Origin: Geovibrio ferrireducens | GTDB lineage: Bacteria > Chrysiogenota > Deferribacteres > Deferribacterales > Geovibrionaceae | Length of the DNA: 64,000 nt | Assembly (NCBI RefSeq): GCF_026226615.1 | Contig: NZ_JAJAPB010000006.1 | Coordinates: 118,854 to 182,853 of the forward strand | Direction: 5' to 3' | Part shown: positions 55,566-64,000 of the stretch, piece by piece | How positions within the stretch are numbered: position 1 is the stretch's first letter | Layout of the letters: every line of letters starts with the position of its first letter | Notes under the pieces: generated by a model | Seen by the model: only the letters and a program-made list of their open reading frames with translations | The model's database searches: none | What the model was told of the DNA's origin: nothing | Made by a program: the position numbers and the translations under genes

Positions 55566-56486
55566 ATGAAAATAATATTCATGGGAACGCCGGAAACAGC
55601 CGTGCCTACCCTTAAAGCTATAGTGGAAAAAGGGCACGAAGTGCCGCTGGTGGTCACCCAGCCCGACAAACCCAAAGGGAGAAGCTCCGCCCTTGTGCCC
55701 ACCCCGGTGAAGGAATATGCGCTGAGCGCCGGCTTAAAAGTTGTTCAGCCTGAAAAGCTCAAAAACAACGAGGAGTTTATGAGCCTTCTGGAAAGCCTTG
55801 AGGCCGACTTCCTCGTGGTTGTGGCATACGGAAAAATACTCTCTGAGCGTGTGCTGAAATCCCCGAAGAAAGCGCCGATTAACGTCCACTTCTCCCTCCT
55901 GCCCAAGTACAGGGGCGCTGCTCCGGTGAACTGGGCTATTGTCAACGGAGAAGCCGACACGGGCGTTACTGCCATGCTTATGGATGTGGGGCTGGACACG
56001 GGGGATATGCTGATGAAGGCTGTCACACCCATAGAACGGAAAACCACCGAGGATCTCCTCGCGGAACTCGCTGTGACAGGGGCGGAACTGCTTATTGAAA
56101 CCTTAGATAAATTTGACACCATCACTCCCGAAAAGCAGAACGACGCAGAGCATACATACGCGCCGATGATGAAGAAGGAGGACGGGCTGATAGACTGGAA
56201 CAAAAGCGCAGCGGAAATAGAGAGAATGATACGGGGCTTTCAGCCATGGCCGGTGGCTTACTCCATGCTGGACGGGCAGATGTTCAAATTCTTCGCCGCG
56301 GATACTGCGGAAAACTGCGGCAAGCCCGCGGGAACCATATTTGACATTACCAAGAAGAGCTTCTCAGTTGCCTGCGGCAAGGGCGCACTCATTGTGAAGG
56401 AGCTTCAGGCGGAGGGCAAAAAGCGGATGCCTGCGGCAAATTTCCTCAGCGGGTTCAGGCTGGAAGAAGGGAAGACGTTTGGCTGA
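55566..56486 (+). CDS. fmt: Methionyl-tRNA formyltransferase
   Basis: Formylates initiator Met-tRNA with 10-formyl-THF. The ATG at 55566 is preferred over 55557 because the AGAGG site is nine bases before the first and touches the second. 306 residues: MGTPETAVPTL near 6-16 and catalytic Asn-His-Asp stretch INVHFSLLPKYRGAAPVNWA near 104-123. A peptide deformylase gene, its usual neighbour, is absent here. Overlaps DUF116 by 8 bases. Confidence 0.95.
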   Translation: MKIIFMGTPETAVPTLKAIVEKGHEVPLVVTQPDKPKGRSSALVPTPVKEYALSAGLKVVQPEKLKNNEEFMSLLESLEADFLVVVAYGKILSERVLKSPKKAPINVHFSLLPKYRGAAPVNWAIVNGEADTGVTAMLMDVGLDTGDMLMKAVTPIERKTTEDLLAELAVTGAELLIETLDKFDTITPEKQNDAEHTYAPMMKKEDGLIDWNKSAAEIERMIRGFQPWPVAYSMLDGQMFKFFAADTAENCGKPAGTIFDITKKSFSVACGKGALIVKELQAEGKKRMPAANFLSGFRLEEGKTFG

Positions 56487-57024
56487 TTCCCCCCGAATGC
56501 AGAAACTGGCAAGACTTTTTCTGATAAAAGCGCTCTTTCCTCTGGCTATTGCCGTTAGCAGGCTGATGAAAGCGGACAGAGACAGGGTTTCTGCAAGGCT
56601 GATTGAGCTTAACAACCGCATCGTAATGCGCATTGTGAAGGCGAAGCCGCCGGAGCGGGTGCTGATTCTTCTCCCTCACTGCCTGCAAAACGAAAACTGT
56701 GAACTGAAAATTACCTCTGACATCTATAAGTGTGAGAGGTGCGGCAGGTGTGATATAGAAAAGCTTGCATCCGCCGGAGAAAGATATAGTTTATCAATAA
56801 ACATAGCTACAGGCGGCTCGTCCGCCTTAAGGCTCGTTAAGGACACAAAACCGCAAATTATTGCAGCCGTTGCCTGTGAGCGGGACTTAATCAGCGGCAT
56901 CAGTGACATATACCCCATACCGGTAATAGGAATATGCAACCGCCGCCCTGACGGTCCCTGCCGCAATACCCGTGTAAGCGCGGATGATATTGAAAATGTG
57001 CTGAGGCAGATGGGCGGCATTTAA
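56479..57024 (+). CDS. DUF116 family cysteine-rich protein
   Basis: 181 residues from a TTG start (AAGGGAAG upstream, 8-base overlap with fmt); the alternative ATG at 56497 has no ribosome site. One hydrophobic segment (about 12-28), then conserved Cys groups: LLPHCLQNENC near 64-74, YKCERCGRCD near 83-92, ACERD and CNRRPDGPCRN near 150-160. The cysteines suggest a metal or iron-sulfur site. DUF116 genes often lie beside fmt; function unknown. Confidence 0.85.
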   Translation: MADSPRMQKLARLFLIKALFPLAIAVSRLMKADRDRVSARLIELNNRIVMRIVKAKPPERVLILLPHCLQNENCELKITSDIYKCERCGRCDIEKLASAGERYSLSINIATGGSSALRLVKDTKPQIIAAVACERDLISGISDIYPIPVIGICNRRPDGPCRNTRVSADDIENVLRQMGGI

Positions 57025-57057
57025 AAAACGGATATAATAAAAATCGAGGTATAGAAA

Positions 57058-57906
57058 ATGAGCAACTCAATGAAAACGGCATTCTTTATGGCGCTTCTCA
57101 CTGTACTTTTCATGTTTGTGGGAGGCCTCATCGGCGGAAGGGGCGGAATGATGTTCGCCTTTATCTTTGCGATAGGGATGAACTTCTTCTCCTACTGGTT
57201 CAGCGACAAGATTGTCCTGAAAATGTACAAAGCAGTGGAAGTGGATGAGACGGAAGCCCCCGGCATCCACCGCATTGTGCGTAATCTCACCACTAAGGGC
57301 GGCATACCCATGCCCAAGGTTTACGTTATCCACAACCCAGCACCGAACGCTTTCGCCACAGGCAGAAACCCCGAAAACGCCGCTGTTGCGGTGACTACGG
57401 GTATTGTTGACCTCCTTAATGATGATGAGCTTGAGGGTGTTCTCGCCCATGAGCTGGCGCATATCTACGGGCGCGACATACTTATCGGCACTATCGCAGC
57501 CACCTTTGCGGGCGCTATAATGATGATAGCAAACACTGCGAAATGGGCCATGATCTTCGGCGGCTCAAGGAACAGTGAGGGCGAAAACAGCAACCCCTTT
57601 GCGGCGATTGCGGCGATGATAATTGCCCCCATAGCTGCGATGATGATACAGATGGCTATTTCCAGATCAAGGGAATACATAGCGGATGCCAGAGGGGCGA
57701 AGCTCTGCGGGAAACCGAAAGCGCTTGCGAATGCACTTCGCAAAATATCCGGCGGAGTGGCGGCAGCACCTATGGATGACGCTCAGCCGGCAACTGCCCA
57801 TATGTTTATAATGAACCCCTTTTCCGCCCGTCAGGCAATGAACCTTTTCTCCACCCACCCCCCTGTGGAGGAGCGCATAGCCAGACTGGAAGCTATGCAG
57901 GGATAG
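57058..57906 (+). CDS. htpX: Zinc metalloprotease HtpX
   Basis: Membrane-bound M48 protease that degrades misfolded membrane proteins. 282 residues; two N-terminal helices (about 7-48), zinc site His131-Glu-x2-His135 in AHELAHIYGRD, a further helix pair (about 143-200), and the third ligand Glu in SREYIADARG near 205. GAGG ribosome site. Followed by a long hairpin at 57952. Confidence 0.95.
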   Translation: MSNSMKTAFFMALLTVLFMFVGGLIGGRGGMMFAFIFAIGMNFFSYWFSDKIVLKMYKAVEVDETEAPGIHRIVRNLTTKGGIPMPKVYVIHNPAPNAFATGRNPENAAVAVTTGIVDLLNDDELEGVLAHELAHIYGRDILIGTIAATFAGAIMMIANTAKWAMIFGGSRNSEGENSNPFAAIAAMIIAPIAAMMIQMAISRSREYIADARGAKLCGKPKALANALRKISGGVAAAPMDDAQPATAHMFIMNPFSARQAMNLFSTHPPVEERIARLEAMQG

Positions 57907-57951
57907 TTTTAAAAAAATATAAAACCAAAAGCAGTTTTTTGGGAAGAGTAT

Positions 57952-57986
57952 GAGAAACCCTTTTTTTCGTTAAAAAAGGGTTTCTC
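57952..57986 (+). terminator. Hairpin after htpX
   Basis: GAGAAACCCTTTTTT pairs with AAAAAAGGGTTTCTC around a four- to five-base loop, a 15-bp perfect stem. The T-run is inside the stem rather than after it, so termination is likely but not certain. Confidence 0.6.
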
Positions 57987-58045
57987 AAGTTTAAATAATT
58001 TATTACCCTGTCTTAAAACCATAAATCAAACAGCAAGGAAAACAT

Positions 58046-59197
58046 ATGTCCGACAAGATGCGGGGCAGGCTGTACGGTCTGCTGACAGATTATTATTCGA
58101 AGAAGTACAGGGAAGATTACTTTCAGGATGCGGTTATGCGCAGGTTTTACCGCAAGCTTTATTTCGAGATATTCCGCAATCTGGGAACCATAGAGAAGGC
58201 CATAGGGCGTTTCACGGAGTTCCGTCCCGCGCCGGAGCAGATGGCGGCGCTTGTCATGGGTGCGGCTCAGCTTCTTTACATGAACGATGTGCCGGATTAC
58301 GCCGCTGTGAATGAGTCAGTGAACCTTGTTGGCAAGAACAAGCGCGGCTTCATAAACGCCATTCTCCGCAAGGTTATAGCTAACCGTGACGAGATACTGG
58401 CGGGCTCTGTCGAGCGTGATAATTTTCCTGCATGGCTTGCGGAAAGGTGGCGCAAGCGCTACGGCAATACGGCGGCGGAAAAGATGATGGCGGCGTATAA
58501 TCAGGCTCCCCCGCTTTACGCCCTTAATACTGATGACCTTTCCGTGGCGGAGGTTGAGGAATATGACGAGGAGGCTGAAAACCTCTACTATATGGATAAG
58601 GCTTCCGCTATGGTTCCCACGCTGGCGGGCAGGTTTGACCCTGCGTCTGTTCTGGACTGCTGTGCGGCTCCGGGCGGCAAGACGCTGATTCTGGGCAAGA
58701 CTTATCCTGAGGCAGTGGTTTTCGCAGTTGAGATAAACCCTAAACGCTTTGAGGTGCTTGAGGAAAATGTGGAGCGCTTCGGCCTTGAGAATGTTCAGCC
58801 GGTAAACAACGATATAATGAAGCTGGAAGGAGACGAGGCGTTTGACCTTATACTCCTTGACGCGCCCTGCACGGCTATCGGAACCATGCGCAAGCACCCT
58901 GAGATACGCTGGATACGCACCGAGAGACAGATAAGGGAGAAGGCATCGGTTCAGAGAAGAATGCTGATAAAAACCGGAGCCCTTCTGGCGAAAAAGGGGA
59001 GGCTGATCTACAGTGTATGCACCACCGAGCCGGAGGAGACAACGGAAATAGTGGGTGCTTTCCTTGCGGAATACCCTAATTTCAGGGCGGTGAAGCCTGC
59101 CTGTCCGGATGAGTTCATCAGGGGGGACTACTTTGTGTCCGACCCGTCAAAATCGAACTGCGACGGCTTCTTCGCTGCGGTGTTGGAGAAAAAATAG
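58046..59197 (+). CDS. rsmB: 16S rRNA cytosine-967 C5-methyltransferase
   Basis: Rossmann methyltransferase of the RsmB/Nop2 family. 383 residues: an N-terminal NusB-like RNA-binding domain (about 5-130), SAM loop LDCCAAPGGKT near 205-215, and the two catalytic cysteines in DAPCTAIGTMRKHPEIRW near 273 and SVCTTEPEE near 325. Shorter than the E. coli protein at both ends but complete in motifs. AAGGA ribosome site. Convergent with the glycosyltransferase gene. Confidence 0.9.
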   Translation: MSDKMRGRLYGLLTDYYSKKYREDYFQDAVMRRFYRKLYFEIFRNLGTIEKAIGRFTEFRPAPEQMAALVMGAAQLLYMNDVPDYAAVNESVNLVGKNKRGFINAILRKVIANRDEILAGSVERDNFPAWLAERWRKRYGNTAAEKMMAAYNQAPPLYALNTDDLSVAEVEEYDEEAENLYYMDKASAMVPTLAGRFDPASVLDCCAAPGGKTLILGKTYPEAVVFAVEINPKRFEVLEENVERFGLENVQPVNNDIMKLEGDEAFDLILLDAPCTAIGTMRKHPEIRWIRTERQIREKASVQRRMLIKTGALLAKKGRLIYSVCTTEPEETTEIVGAFLAEYPNFRAVKPACPDEFIRGDYFVSDPSKSNCDGFFAAVLEKK

Positions 59198-59207
59198 ATA
59201 CCGGACT

Positions 59208-60254
59208 TTATTGGAGAAAAAAATGCTCAAGCTGCTCCCGCACAGTGTCATCAGGCAGATTGACACAGGGGAAAAGCTTTTCATTATAAATGCATTTCCA
59301 GTCACAGCAGAAACAGTCAGAAGGTTTATTGGTCAGAAGCAGGGAATTACCCGCAGGAAGAAAGCGTCCGTAATGACCGCCGCCATAGAAAACCGCAGTC
59401 GGTTTTCCTATTATCCAAGCCATGTGTGTTATACCGGATTCATTTCCGACTACATAAGATGCGTGGGAGACAATATTTATCACCTCACTCAGCGATGTCC
59501 TGCCGGAAAGGTTGACAACACGCTCACCGCCGGCCTCAACTTCCTGAAGACCGGTAATAACCACTTTCACATCAAGTTTTTCTGCAAGCTCTTCCAAAAC
59601 CGGAATAATACGTTCCTTCGGAAATGCCCGCCTCATATTGCCCGCATCCGAAATATAATGAAGGTATCTCCCTTTTATCAGAGGTTTACTGTCAGGGATG
59701 CTGAAAACAGGGGCGAAGCTCTCCGCACTGCGGCCGGCTATGCCCTCCTGAAAATGCTGCTCATGCTCCAGAACGGAGGTGTATCTGCCGCCCGTCATAA
59801 CCGGCAGTGAACAGACAGACTTTACTCCGATGAACTTGCTCAGCTCTTTAAGGGAAGTGTTCCGCTTGTAGCCCCATTTCACCGCTGCGCCGCTGCAACG
59901 CACTATGTCCATATTAACGCTTGAGTGCATAGTTGAACCGATTGCGACAGAGAAACCTTTTTCCCTTATGCTTTTAAGCAGGCTGTAACGATAAGAAAGA
60001 TTATTCCGGTAAAGGCTGATATCAAACGGAATAAGCCTGTCCTCCGGCAGAAGAAGACGCGCAGCATCGGTAAGATTTTCCCTGTAGACGAGAAATACGT
60101 CAAAACCCTGAGACTTAAGCCATGAAACTGCTGCGGAAGTGGGAACAACCAGATCGCCTATGACATCGTCACGGACAAGGAGAACTCTGTCCCTGCGGAC
60201 AGTCTCAGGCTTGGGGAGAAAAAACGATAAGGGCACTCTCAGGGCAAGGGACAT
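59208..60254 (-). CDS. Glycosyltransferase family 9 (heptosyltransferase-like)
   Basis: 348 residues with the GT-B fold of family 9, which adds heptose to lipid A-core in Gram-negative bacteria. LLVRDDVIGDLVVPTSA near 25-41 is the N-terminal signature, and YVVGNESGITHMAW near 270-283 is the C-terminal donor site. Implies a lipopolysaccharide-bearing outer membrane. Exact sugar and acceptor cannot be told. Stands alone. Confidence 0.85.
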   Translation of the reverse strand: MSLALRVPLSFFLPKPETVRRDRVLLVRDDVIGDLVVPTSAAVSWLKSQGFDVFLVYRENLTDAARLLLPEDRLIPFDISLYRNNLSYRYSLLKSIREKGFSVAIGSTMHSSVNMDIVRCSGAAVKWGYKRNTSLKELSKFIGVKSVCSLPVMTGGRYTSVLEHEQHFQEGIAGRSAESFAPVFSIPDSKPLIKGRYLHYISDAGNMRRAFPKERIIPVLEELAEKLDVKVVITGLQEVEAGGERVVNLSGRTSLSEVINIVSHASYVVGNESGITHMAWIIGKPTAVFYGGGHYGRFLPAGNSLLLTNKPSDCFCCDWKCIYNEKLFPCVNLPDDTVREQLEHFFLQ

Positions 60255-60314
60255 TCATACCTCTTTTGCAAAATCACCTGAATATACACATAAAATAATG
60301 ACTTGAAAAGAGAC

Positions 60315-61127
60315 TCAGCCCCGATTGCTCCTGATTCTGCCGAAAAACTCGGACAGGAAAAACACGGCGGATGCCACCATTATTATCGCTGCTCCGGAGG
60401 TGAGGTTGAATGTGTATGACAGCCACAGCCCCGTGACGGTGAACGCAAGGTTCAGCCCTACGGAGGAGAGCATCATAAGCCGCAGATCCTTCACGTAACG
60501 CTCCGCTATGTACGGAGGAATGCTTATCATCGCTATAACCAGAATAAGCCCCACAACCCTTATGACGAGGACAACTGTGAGCGCCACCATTATTATCAGC
60601 AGATAATAGAGCGGCCTGACCGGAACGCCGATGGAGACTGCGAAGTCCTCGTCAAAGCTCATGGCCTGCAAGTCCCTGAAAAAGAAGGCGATAAATACCA
60701 CCACAGCCATATCAAGCACAGCCATCAGCCATATGTCCGACTGAGGCACGGCCAGTATGCTGCCGAAAAGATAGCTCATCAGGTCAACATTATAGCCGGG
60801 TGTGAGATCTGTCAGAATGATCCCTATCGCCATCCCCAGCGACCAGACAACACCTATCACCGTATCTGCCCGTTTTTTGTTGCTCATGGAAATAAACGCC
60901 ACCAGAACACCCACCGCAACGGAGAAGCCGAGAGCACCGAGCAGAGGTGAGATGCCAAGAAAAAAGGCAAGCCCTATGCCGCCGTAAGCCGCATGGGCAA
61001 TTCCGCCGGAGATAAACACTATGCGGTTTACCACAACCAGAGTGCCGATAACGCCGCATGCCACACAGGCAAAAAGACCCGCGAGAAGAGCGTTCTGCAT
61101 GAACCCGAAGGAGAGCGCGTCAAGCAT
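60315..61127 (-). CDS. znuB: Zinc ABC transporter permease ZnuB
   Basis: Membrane subunit of a metal ABC importer, about eight helices. 270 residues from MLDALSFGFMQNALLAG at 61127, which has GGAGGG upstream and an 8-base overlap with znuC; a start at 61181 would overlap by 62 bases. GGIAHAAYGGIGLAFFLG near 41-58 is the family motif. Zinc rather than manganese or iron is inferred from the linked zur and the His-rich ZnuA. Confidence 0.9.
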   Translation of the reverse strand: MLDALSFGFMQNALLAGLFACVACGVIGTLVVVNRIVFISGGIAHAAYGGIGLAFFLGISPLLGALGFSVAVGVLVAFISMSNKKRADTVIGVVWSLGMAIGIILTDLTPGYNVDLMSYLFGSILAVPQSDIWLMAVLDMAVVVFIAFFFRDLQAMSFDEDFAVSIGVPVRPLYYLLIIMVALTVVLVIRVVGLILVIAMISIPPYIAERYVKDLRLMMLSSVGLNLAFTVTGLWLSYTFNLTSGAAIIMVASAVFFLSEFFGRIRSNRG

Positions 61128-61881
61128 GTATATGCCCTCCGTGGACACCCTGTGGTATGCCGAGTGAATCACACTCATCACACCCTGTGCCGCCGTAAGC
61201 CATGCGAAGCATTTCGGGAGTTACCTCCGGGGATGAGTGAAAATGGAGTTTATTGTTTATGCAGGCTACGCTTGTGGCGTATCTGGGTATTATGCTTAAA
61301 TCGTGGCTCACAACCACTATTGTCATAGTTTTATTGAGCTCCCGCAATCTGTCGAAAAGATCCTTCTGCCCTTTGGTGTCAACACTGGAAGTGGGCTCAT
61401 CCAGAAAGAGCATTCTGGGCTCCATAGCAAGAGCGCGGGCTATATACACCCTCTGCCTCTGTCCTCCGGAGAGGTTATCCACAGGGGAACCTGCCAGATG
61501 CTCCACTTCGAGATATTCCATAACGGAGCGCACCTTGCTGTAATCCGCCTTTTCAGCGCGGGCAAAACGCCCTTTAAGCCTCATTCTGCCCATCATGGCT
61601 ACCTGAAAGGCTGTTATGGGGAAGCCTCTGTTAGAGGAGACATCCTGTGGGACATATCCGGTAAGGCCTGCGGCCTCGTTCACTGTTTTTCCGAATATGC
61701 GCACCTCACCCGAATCCTGACGGAGTATGCCGAGGATTATTTTAAGAAGGGTGGATTTCCCCCCGCCGTTGGGACCTATGACAGCAAGAAACTCGCCCTC
61801 AGGGAGGGCGAGACTGACATCGGTCAGAATGGGGTTCTCACCGTAGGAAAATCGTAAATCAGTTATTTCAATTGCGTTCAT
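61120..61881 (-). CDS. znuC: Zinc ABC transporter ATPase ZnuC
   Basis: 253 residues: Walker A GPNGGGKSTLLK near 36-47, signature LSGGQRQRVYIARAL near 138-152, Walker B MLFLDEPTSSVD near 158-169. The C-terminus is longer than the ATPase core and carries several His and Cys (HFHSSPE, GCDECD, HGGHIH), possibly metal-sensing. Starts one base after the znuA stop. Confidence 0.92.
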   Translation of the reverse strand: MNAIEITDLRFSYGENPILTDVSLALPEGEFLAVIGPNGGGKSTLLKIILGILRQDSGEVRIFGKTVNEAAGLTGYVPQDVSSNRGFPITAFQVAMMGRMRLKGRFARAEKADYSKVRSVMEYLEVEHLAGSPVDNLSGGQRQRVYIARALAMEPRMLFLDEPTSSVDTKGQKDLFDRLRELNKTMTIVVVSHDLSIIPRYATSVACINNKLHFHSSPEVTPEMLRMAYGGTGCDECDSLGIPQGVHGGHIHA

Positions 61882-62790
61882 TTATTTTTTCAGCACCTTT
61901 GCCAGAACTTCTGAAACATGAATAAGGTTGCTGCTCCACTCGTATGCCAGAGGGTCGATCTCGACTACCTCCCCCTTTATGGAAACGGCTATTGCCTGCG
62001 CACTCTTTTTGGAGAACTGGGGCTGAACAAAAACAACCCTTATTCCGCGCTCTTTAGCATAACCTATGAGTTCCTTAAGCTGAGCAGGCTTCGGTTCCTT
62101 GCCTTCCACCTCAACAGCTACCTGACGGAGGTTATACTTGCTTGCGAAATATCCCCATGACGGATGAAAAACCATGAAGGGAGCATCCTTGGGCACATTT
62201 TTCAGGTTTGTGCGTATCTTGGCGTCTGTCTCATCTATCTCCCTGAGAAGAGAGGCGAGATTCGCATCATAAACATTTTTTCCGGCGGGGTCTATCTCTG
62301 AGAAGGTTTTCGCCATGAGACGCGCCATTACTTTCATATTATCAGGAGAAAGCCAGATATGCGGGTCAAGTTCGCCGTGGTCATGGTGATGGTGCTCTTC
62401 TTCACCGTGTCCGTGTTCTTCACCGTGGTGATGGTCGTCTTCTATGATCTCGCCGGAAATCGGCTGTCTGTGGGCGGCGTCAGCGCAGTCCACATGCTTT
62501 ATCTTCTTATTAGCGGATAAGAGTTTTTCAAGCCACACATCCTCAAAGGAGAGATCTATGGAGAAATATACCTGAGCCTTTGATATAAAAACCATCTGCT
62601 GAGGCTTAGGTTCATAATTATGAGGGTTTGAGCCCTTGCCCACAACAGCCATAGTCTCGAAACGGCCGCCTGTTATCTTGTCCGCAAGGTATTTCTGGGG
62701 GATTATGCTCACTGCCGCTTTAAAATCTGCGGCGAAGGCCGATGCCGAGAACAGCATAAAAAGTCCGGTAATCATTGCAATGATGCGCAT
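61882..62790 (-). CDS. znuA: Zinc-binding lipoprotein-type receptor ZnuA
   Basis: Periplasmic zinc receptor of the cluster A-I family. 302 residues with a signal peptide (about 1-20) lacking a lipobox. The long His/Asp/Glu loop near 119-143 (DDHHHGEEHGHGEEEHHHHD) is typical of zinc rather than manganese receptors; metal ligands include His in NPHNYEPKP near 57 and in VFHPSWGYFA. GGAG precedes the ATG. Overlaps zur by 19 bases. Confidence 0.93.
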   Translation of the reverse strand: MRIIAMITGLFMLFSASAFAADFKAAVSIIPQKYLADKITGGRFETMAVVGKGSNPHNYEPKPQQMVFISKAQVYFSIDLSFEDVWLEKLLSANKKIKHVDCADAAHRQPISGEIIEDDHHHGEEHGHGEEEHHHHDHGELDPHIWLSPDNMKVMARLMAKTFSEIDPAGKNVYDANLASLLREIDETDAKIRTNLKNVPKDAPFMVFHPSWGYFASKYNLRQVAVEVEGKEPKPAQLKELIGYAKERGIRVVFVQPQFSKKSAQAIAVSIKGEVVEIDPLAYEWSSNLIHVSEVLAKVLKK

Positions 62791-63200
62791 TTTTCACATA
62801 CTCCTTTAATGTCGAGCGAAACAGAGGCGATGCGGAACCCTTTGCCCACACGCCCTAAAATAAGCCCTTCCTCAAATGTAAGCGGTTCGAGGCAGTAAAC
62901 CTGTCCGCACTCCCCGCAGTGAAAGTGGGGATGAACAGGGTTGTGCTCGCACGCTTTTTCATAGAAGGAGGTTCCCGAATCACCGGTAATTTCCCTGATA
63001 AGTCCCTTTTCAAGGAGGAGGGAAATCACGCGGTACACCGTAACGAGGTCTACGCTCCCCTTTTCTGTTGCCATCTCATGCAAATCTTTTGCACTGACAG
63101 GACGCTCCGCAGCAAGAATCAGAGAGAGTATAAGCTCCCGTCTTTCAGTAATTTTAAGTTTTTTTGATCTGAGCAGATCTGATGCTACACATACTGACAT
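62772..63200 (-). CDS. zur: Fur-family zinc uptake regulator
   Basis: Fur-fold repressor, about 142 residues from the ATG at 63200 (a TTG at 63224 would run into the operator). Winged helix about 15-80 with RVISLLLEKGLIREI, then the metal domain with HPHFHCGECGQVYC and the C-terminal pair VCEKC, the structural zinc site. Zur represses zinc uptake when zinc is plentiful. Its coupling to znuA-znuC-znuB and the palindrome 19 bases before its start argue for self- and operon control. Confidence 0.9.
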   Translation of the reverse strand: MSVCVASDLLRSKKLKITERRELILSLILAAERPVSAKDLHEMATEKGSVDLVTVYRVISLLLEKGLIREITGDSGTSFYEKACEHNPVHPHFHCGECGQVYCLEPLTFEEGLILGRVGKGFRIASVSLDIKGVCEKCASLQ

Positions 63201-63218
63201 AAACAAACGATAAGCATT

Positions 63219-63235
63219 TTGCAAATGATTTGCAA
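63219..63235. promoter_or_regulatory. Putative Zur box
   Basis: Perfect inverted repeat TTGCAAAT-G-ATTTGCAA (8-1-8), immediately upstream of zur-znuACB. It has the layout of Fur-superfamily operators and differs from the Fur box GATAATGATAATCATTATC, so it is a good candidate for the Zur site. Confidence 0.6.
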
Positions 63236-63316
63236 GCCGGATTTATTAAGATAAGAATTTATATTGAACCAAGCATCACTGTTTGCAGTTCCGCGGAAAC
63301 ACCCGGAAAAGCCAGC

Positions 63317-63368
63317 AACTCCAAGGATGGAGTTTCGCCGTGCGGAGCGAAGGTTTGATCTGCAAACC
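63317..63368 (+). repeat. Dispersed hairpin repeat, copy 3 (truncated)
   Basis: Hairpin 1 AACTCC-AAGGAT-GGAGTT (63317-63334), core TCGCCGTGCGGAGCGAAG, hairpin 2 GGTTTG-ATCTG-CAAACC (63352-63368). The GCGAGCG tail and hairpin 3 seen in copies 1 and 2 are missing. Confidence 0.65.
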
Positions 63369-63429
63369 AGCTTGTTGACAAAGTCTTTTTAGAAATGAAG
63401 AAGTCTATACTTGTATAAATCCTCCCCCG

Positions 63430-63450
63430 CCCTCCTTTACAAAAGGAGGG
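63430..63450. repeat. REP-like palindrome
   Basis: CCCTCCTTT-ACA-AAAGGAGGG, a perfect 9-3-9 palindrome followed by TGTTTTTCTTTTTG. It resembles the CCCCCTTTGCAAAGGGGG palindromes of the tandem repeat just downstream and could also terminate rightward transcription. Confidence 0.6.
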
Positions 63451-63460
63451 TGTTTTTCTT

Positions 63461-64000
63461 TTTGCACACAACAACTTCCCCCTTTGCAAAGGGGGACAGA
63501 GGGGGATTTTTACAGATATGAACAAGTCAGTTAATGTGTTTGTCACCAGTCTGGATTTGCTCTGCAAACTGCGGGCATGTATCCAGAATTTCCAAGGATG
63601 GCAAATTTTGGATCATAAAAACAGAGATTGCTTCACCCTTTCAGGGTTCGCAATGACAGCAGTTTACGTCACTGCGAGGAGCAAAGCGACGTGGCAGTCT
63701 CAGTTCTTGCTTTTTGCACACAACAACTTCCCCCTTTGCAAAGGGGGACTGAGGGGAATTTTTACAGATATGAACAAGTCAGTTAATGTGTTTGTCACCA
63801 GTCTGGATTTGCTCTGCAAACTGCGGGCATGTATCCAGAATTTCCAAGGATGGCAAATTTTGGATCATAAAAACAGAGATTGCTTCACCCTTTCAGGGTT
63901 CGCAATGACAGCAGTTTACGTCACTGCGAGGAGCAAAGCGACGTGGCAGTCTCAGTTCTTGCTTTTTGCACACAACAACTTCCCCCTTTGCAAAGGGGGA
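63461..64000. repeat. 252-bp tandem repeat, at least two copies
   Basis: Copies at 63461-63712 and 63713-63964 are nearly identical (they differ around GGACAGAGGGGGATT versus GGACTGAGGGGAATT), and a third begins at 63965 and leaves the window. Each unit holds a CCCCCTTTGCAAAGGGGG palindrome (63478-63495, 63730-63747, 63982-63999), an 11-bp stem around CCAAGGATGGC (63581-63613 in copy 1), and an imperfect inverted repeat from AGATTGC to GCAGTCT containing CGCAATGAC and GTCACTGCG. No ORF of note. Nothing else is seen in 63236-64000 apart from the two elements listed. Confidence 0.9.

Noticed and set aside
63461..64000. Tandem repeats at the window end as a CRISPR array
   Set aside because: The unit is 252 bp with no short repeat/unique spacer alternation, and no cas gene is near.

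Overview
The window is a chromosomal stretch of an anaerobic or microaerophilic, Gram-negative bacterium with about half G+C. The gene set (outer-membrane heptose-type glycosyltransferase, a Ccm cytochrome c maturation set of the reduced type, a ferredoxin-dependent branched-chain 2-oxoacid oxidoreductase, Pta-AckA, hem operon with a HemX-type membrane protein, AblAB, and PAS-rich histidine kinases) would fit a member of the Deferribacterota such as Geovibrio or Denitrovibrio. That placement is inferred from gene content only. Most of the window is ordinary, densely packed core genome.

Layout. 1-2660: ilvD-ilvB on the minus strand, preceded by what looks like a classical branched-chain amino-acid attenuator (short peptide with five successive Leu codons, then an intrinsic terminator). 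2882-7253: a stand-alone ATPase gene, then ruvB-radA-fabI. 7125-9928: a small mosaic islet behind fabI, holding a Fic AMP-transferase gene, a second copy of the fabI 3' end with its terminator, and a phage tail-spike-like gene. Then a DUF2156 gene, and the hemX-hemA-hemC-hemD-hemB-DUF815 operon (11006-16404), mutT and a PilZ gene. 17506-24708: a minus-strand block with gap-pgk, a PAS/coiled-coil protein, comF, gpmI, dksA-like and rlmH. 24914-27047: ablA-ablB, which make the osmolyte N-epsilon-acetyl-beta-lysine. 27143-31578: two sister histidine kinases and a single-domain response regulator. 31740-41005: comM, a SulP transporter, sppA with a small lipoprotein, an iron alcohol dehydrogenase, a quinone oxidoreductase, a hybrid kinase and a small Cys/His-rich protein.

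41053-50043: trkH, ruvA-ruvC-yebC, ccdA and, divergently, ccmE-ccmF-ccmA-ccmB-ccmC. 50362-55375: ackA-pta and a four-subunit 2-oxoacid:ferredoxin oxidoreductase. 55566-59197: fmt, DUF116, htpX and rsmB. 59208-63200: a glycosyltransferase and the zur-znuA-znuC-znuB zinc-uptake operon behind a perfect palindromic operator. The window ends in non-coding repeats (63240-64000), including a 252-bp tandem repeat.

The points most worth a second look are the attenuator before ilvD, the fabI/fic/tail-spike mosaic, a dispersed multi-hairpin repeat whose stems change by compensatory substitution between copies, the CcmE with Cys in place of the heme-binding His in a Ccm cluster without CcmG and CcmH, and a pair of sister kinases facing each other around one CheY-like regulator. 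No tRNA, rRNA, CRISPR array, transposase or integrase was found.
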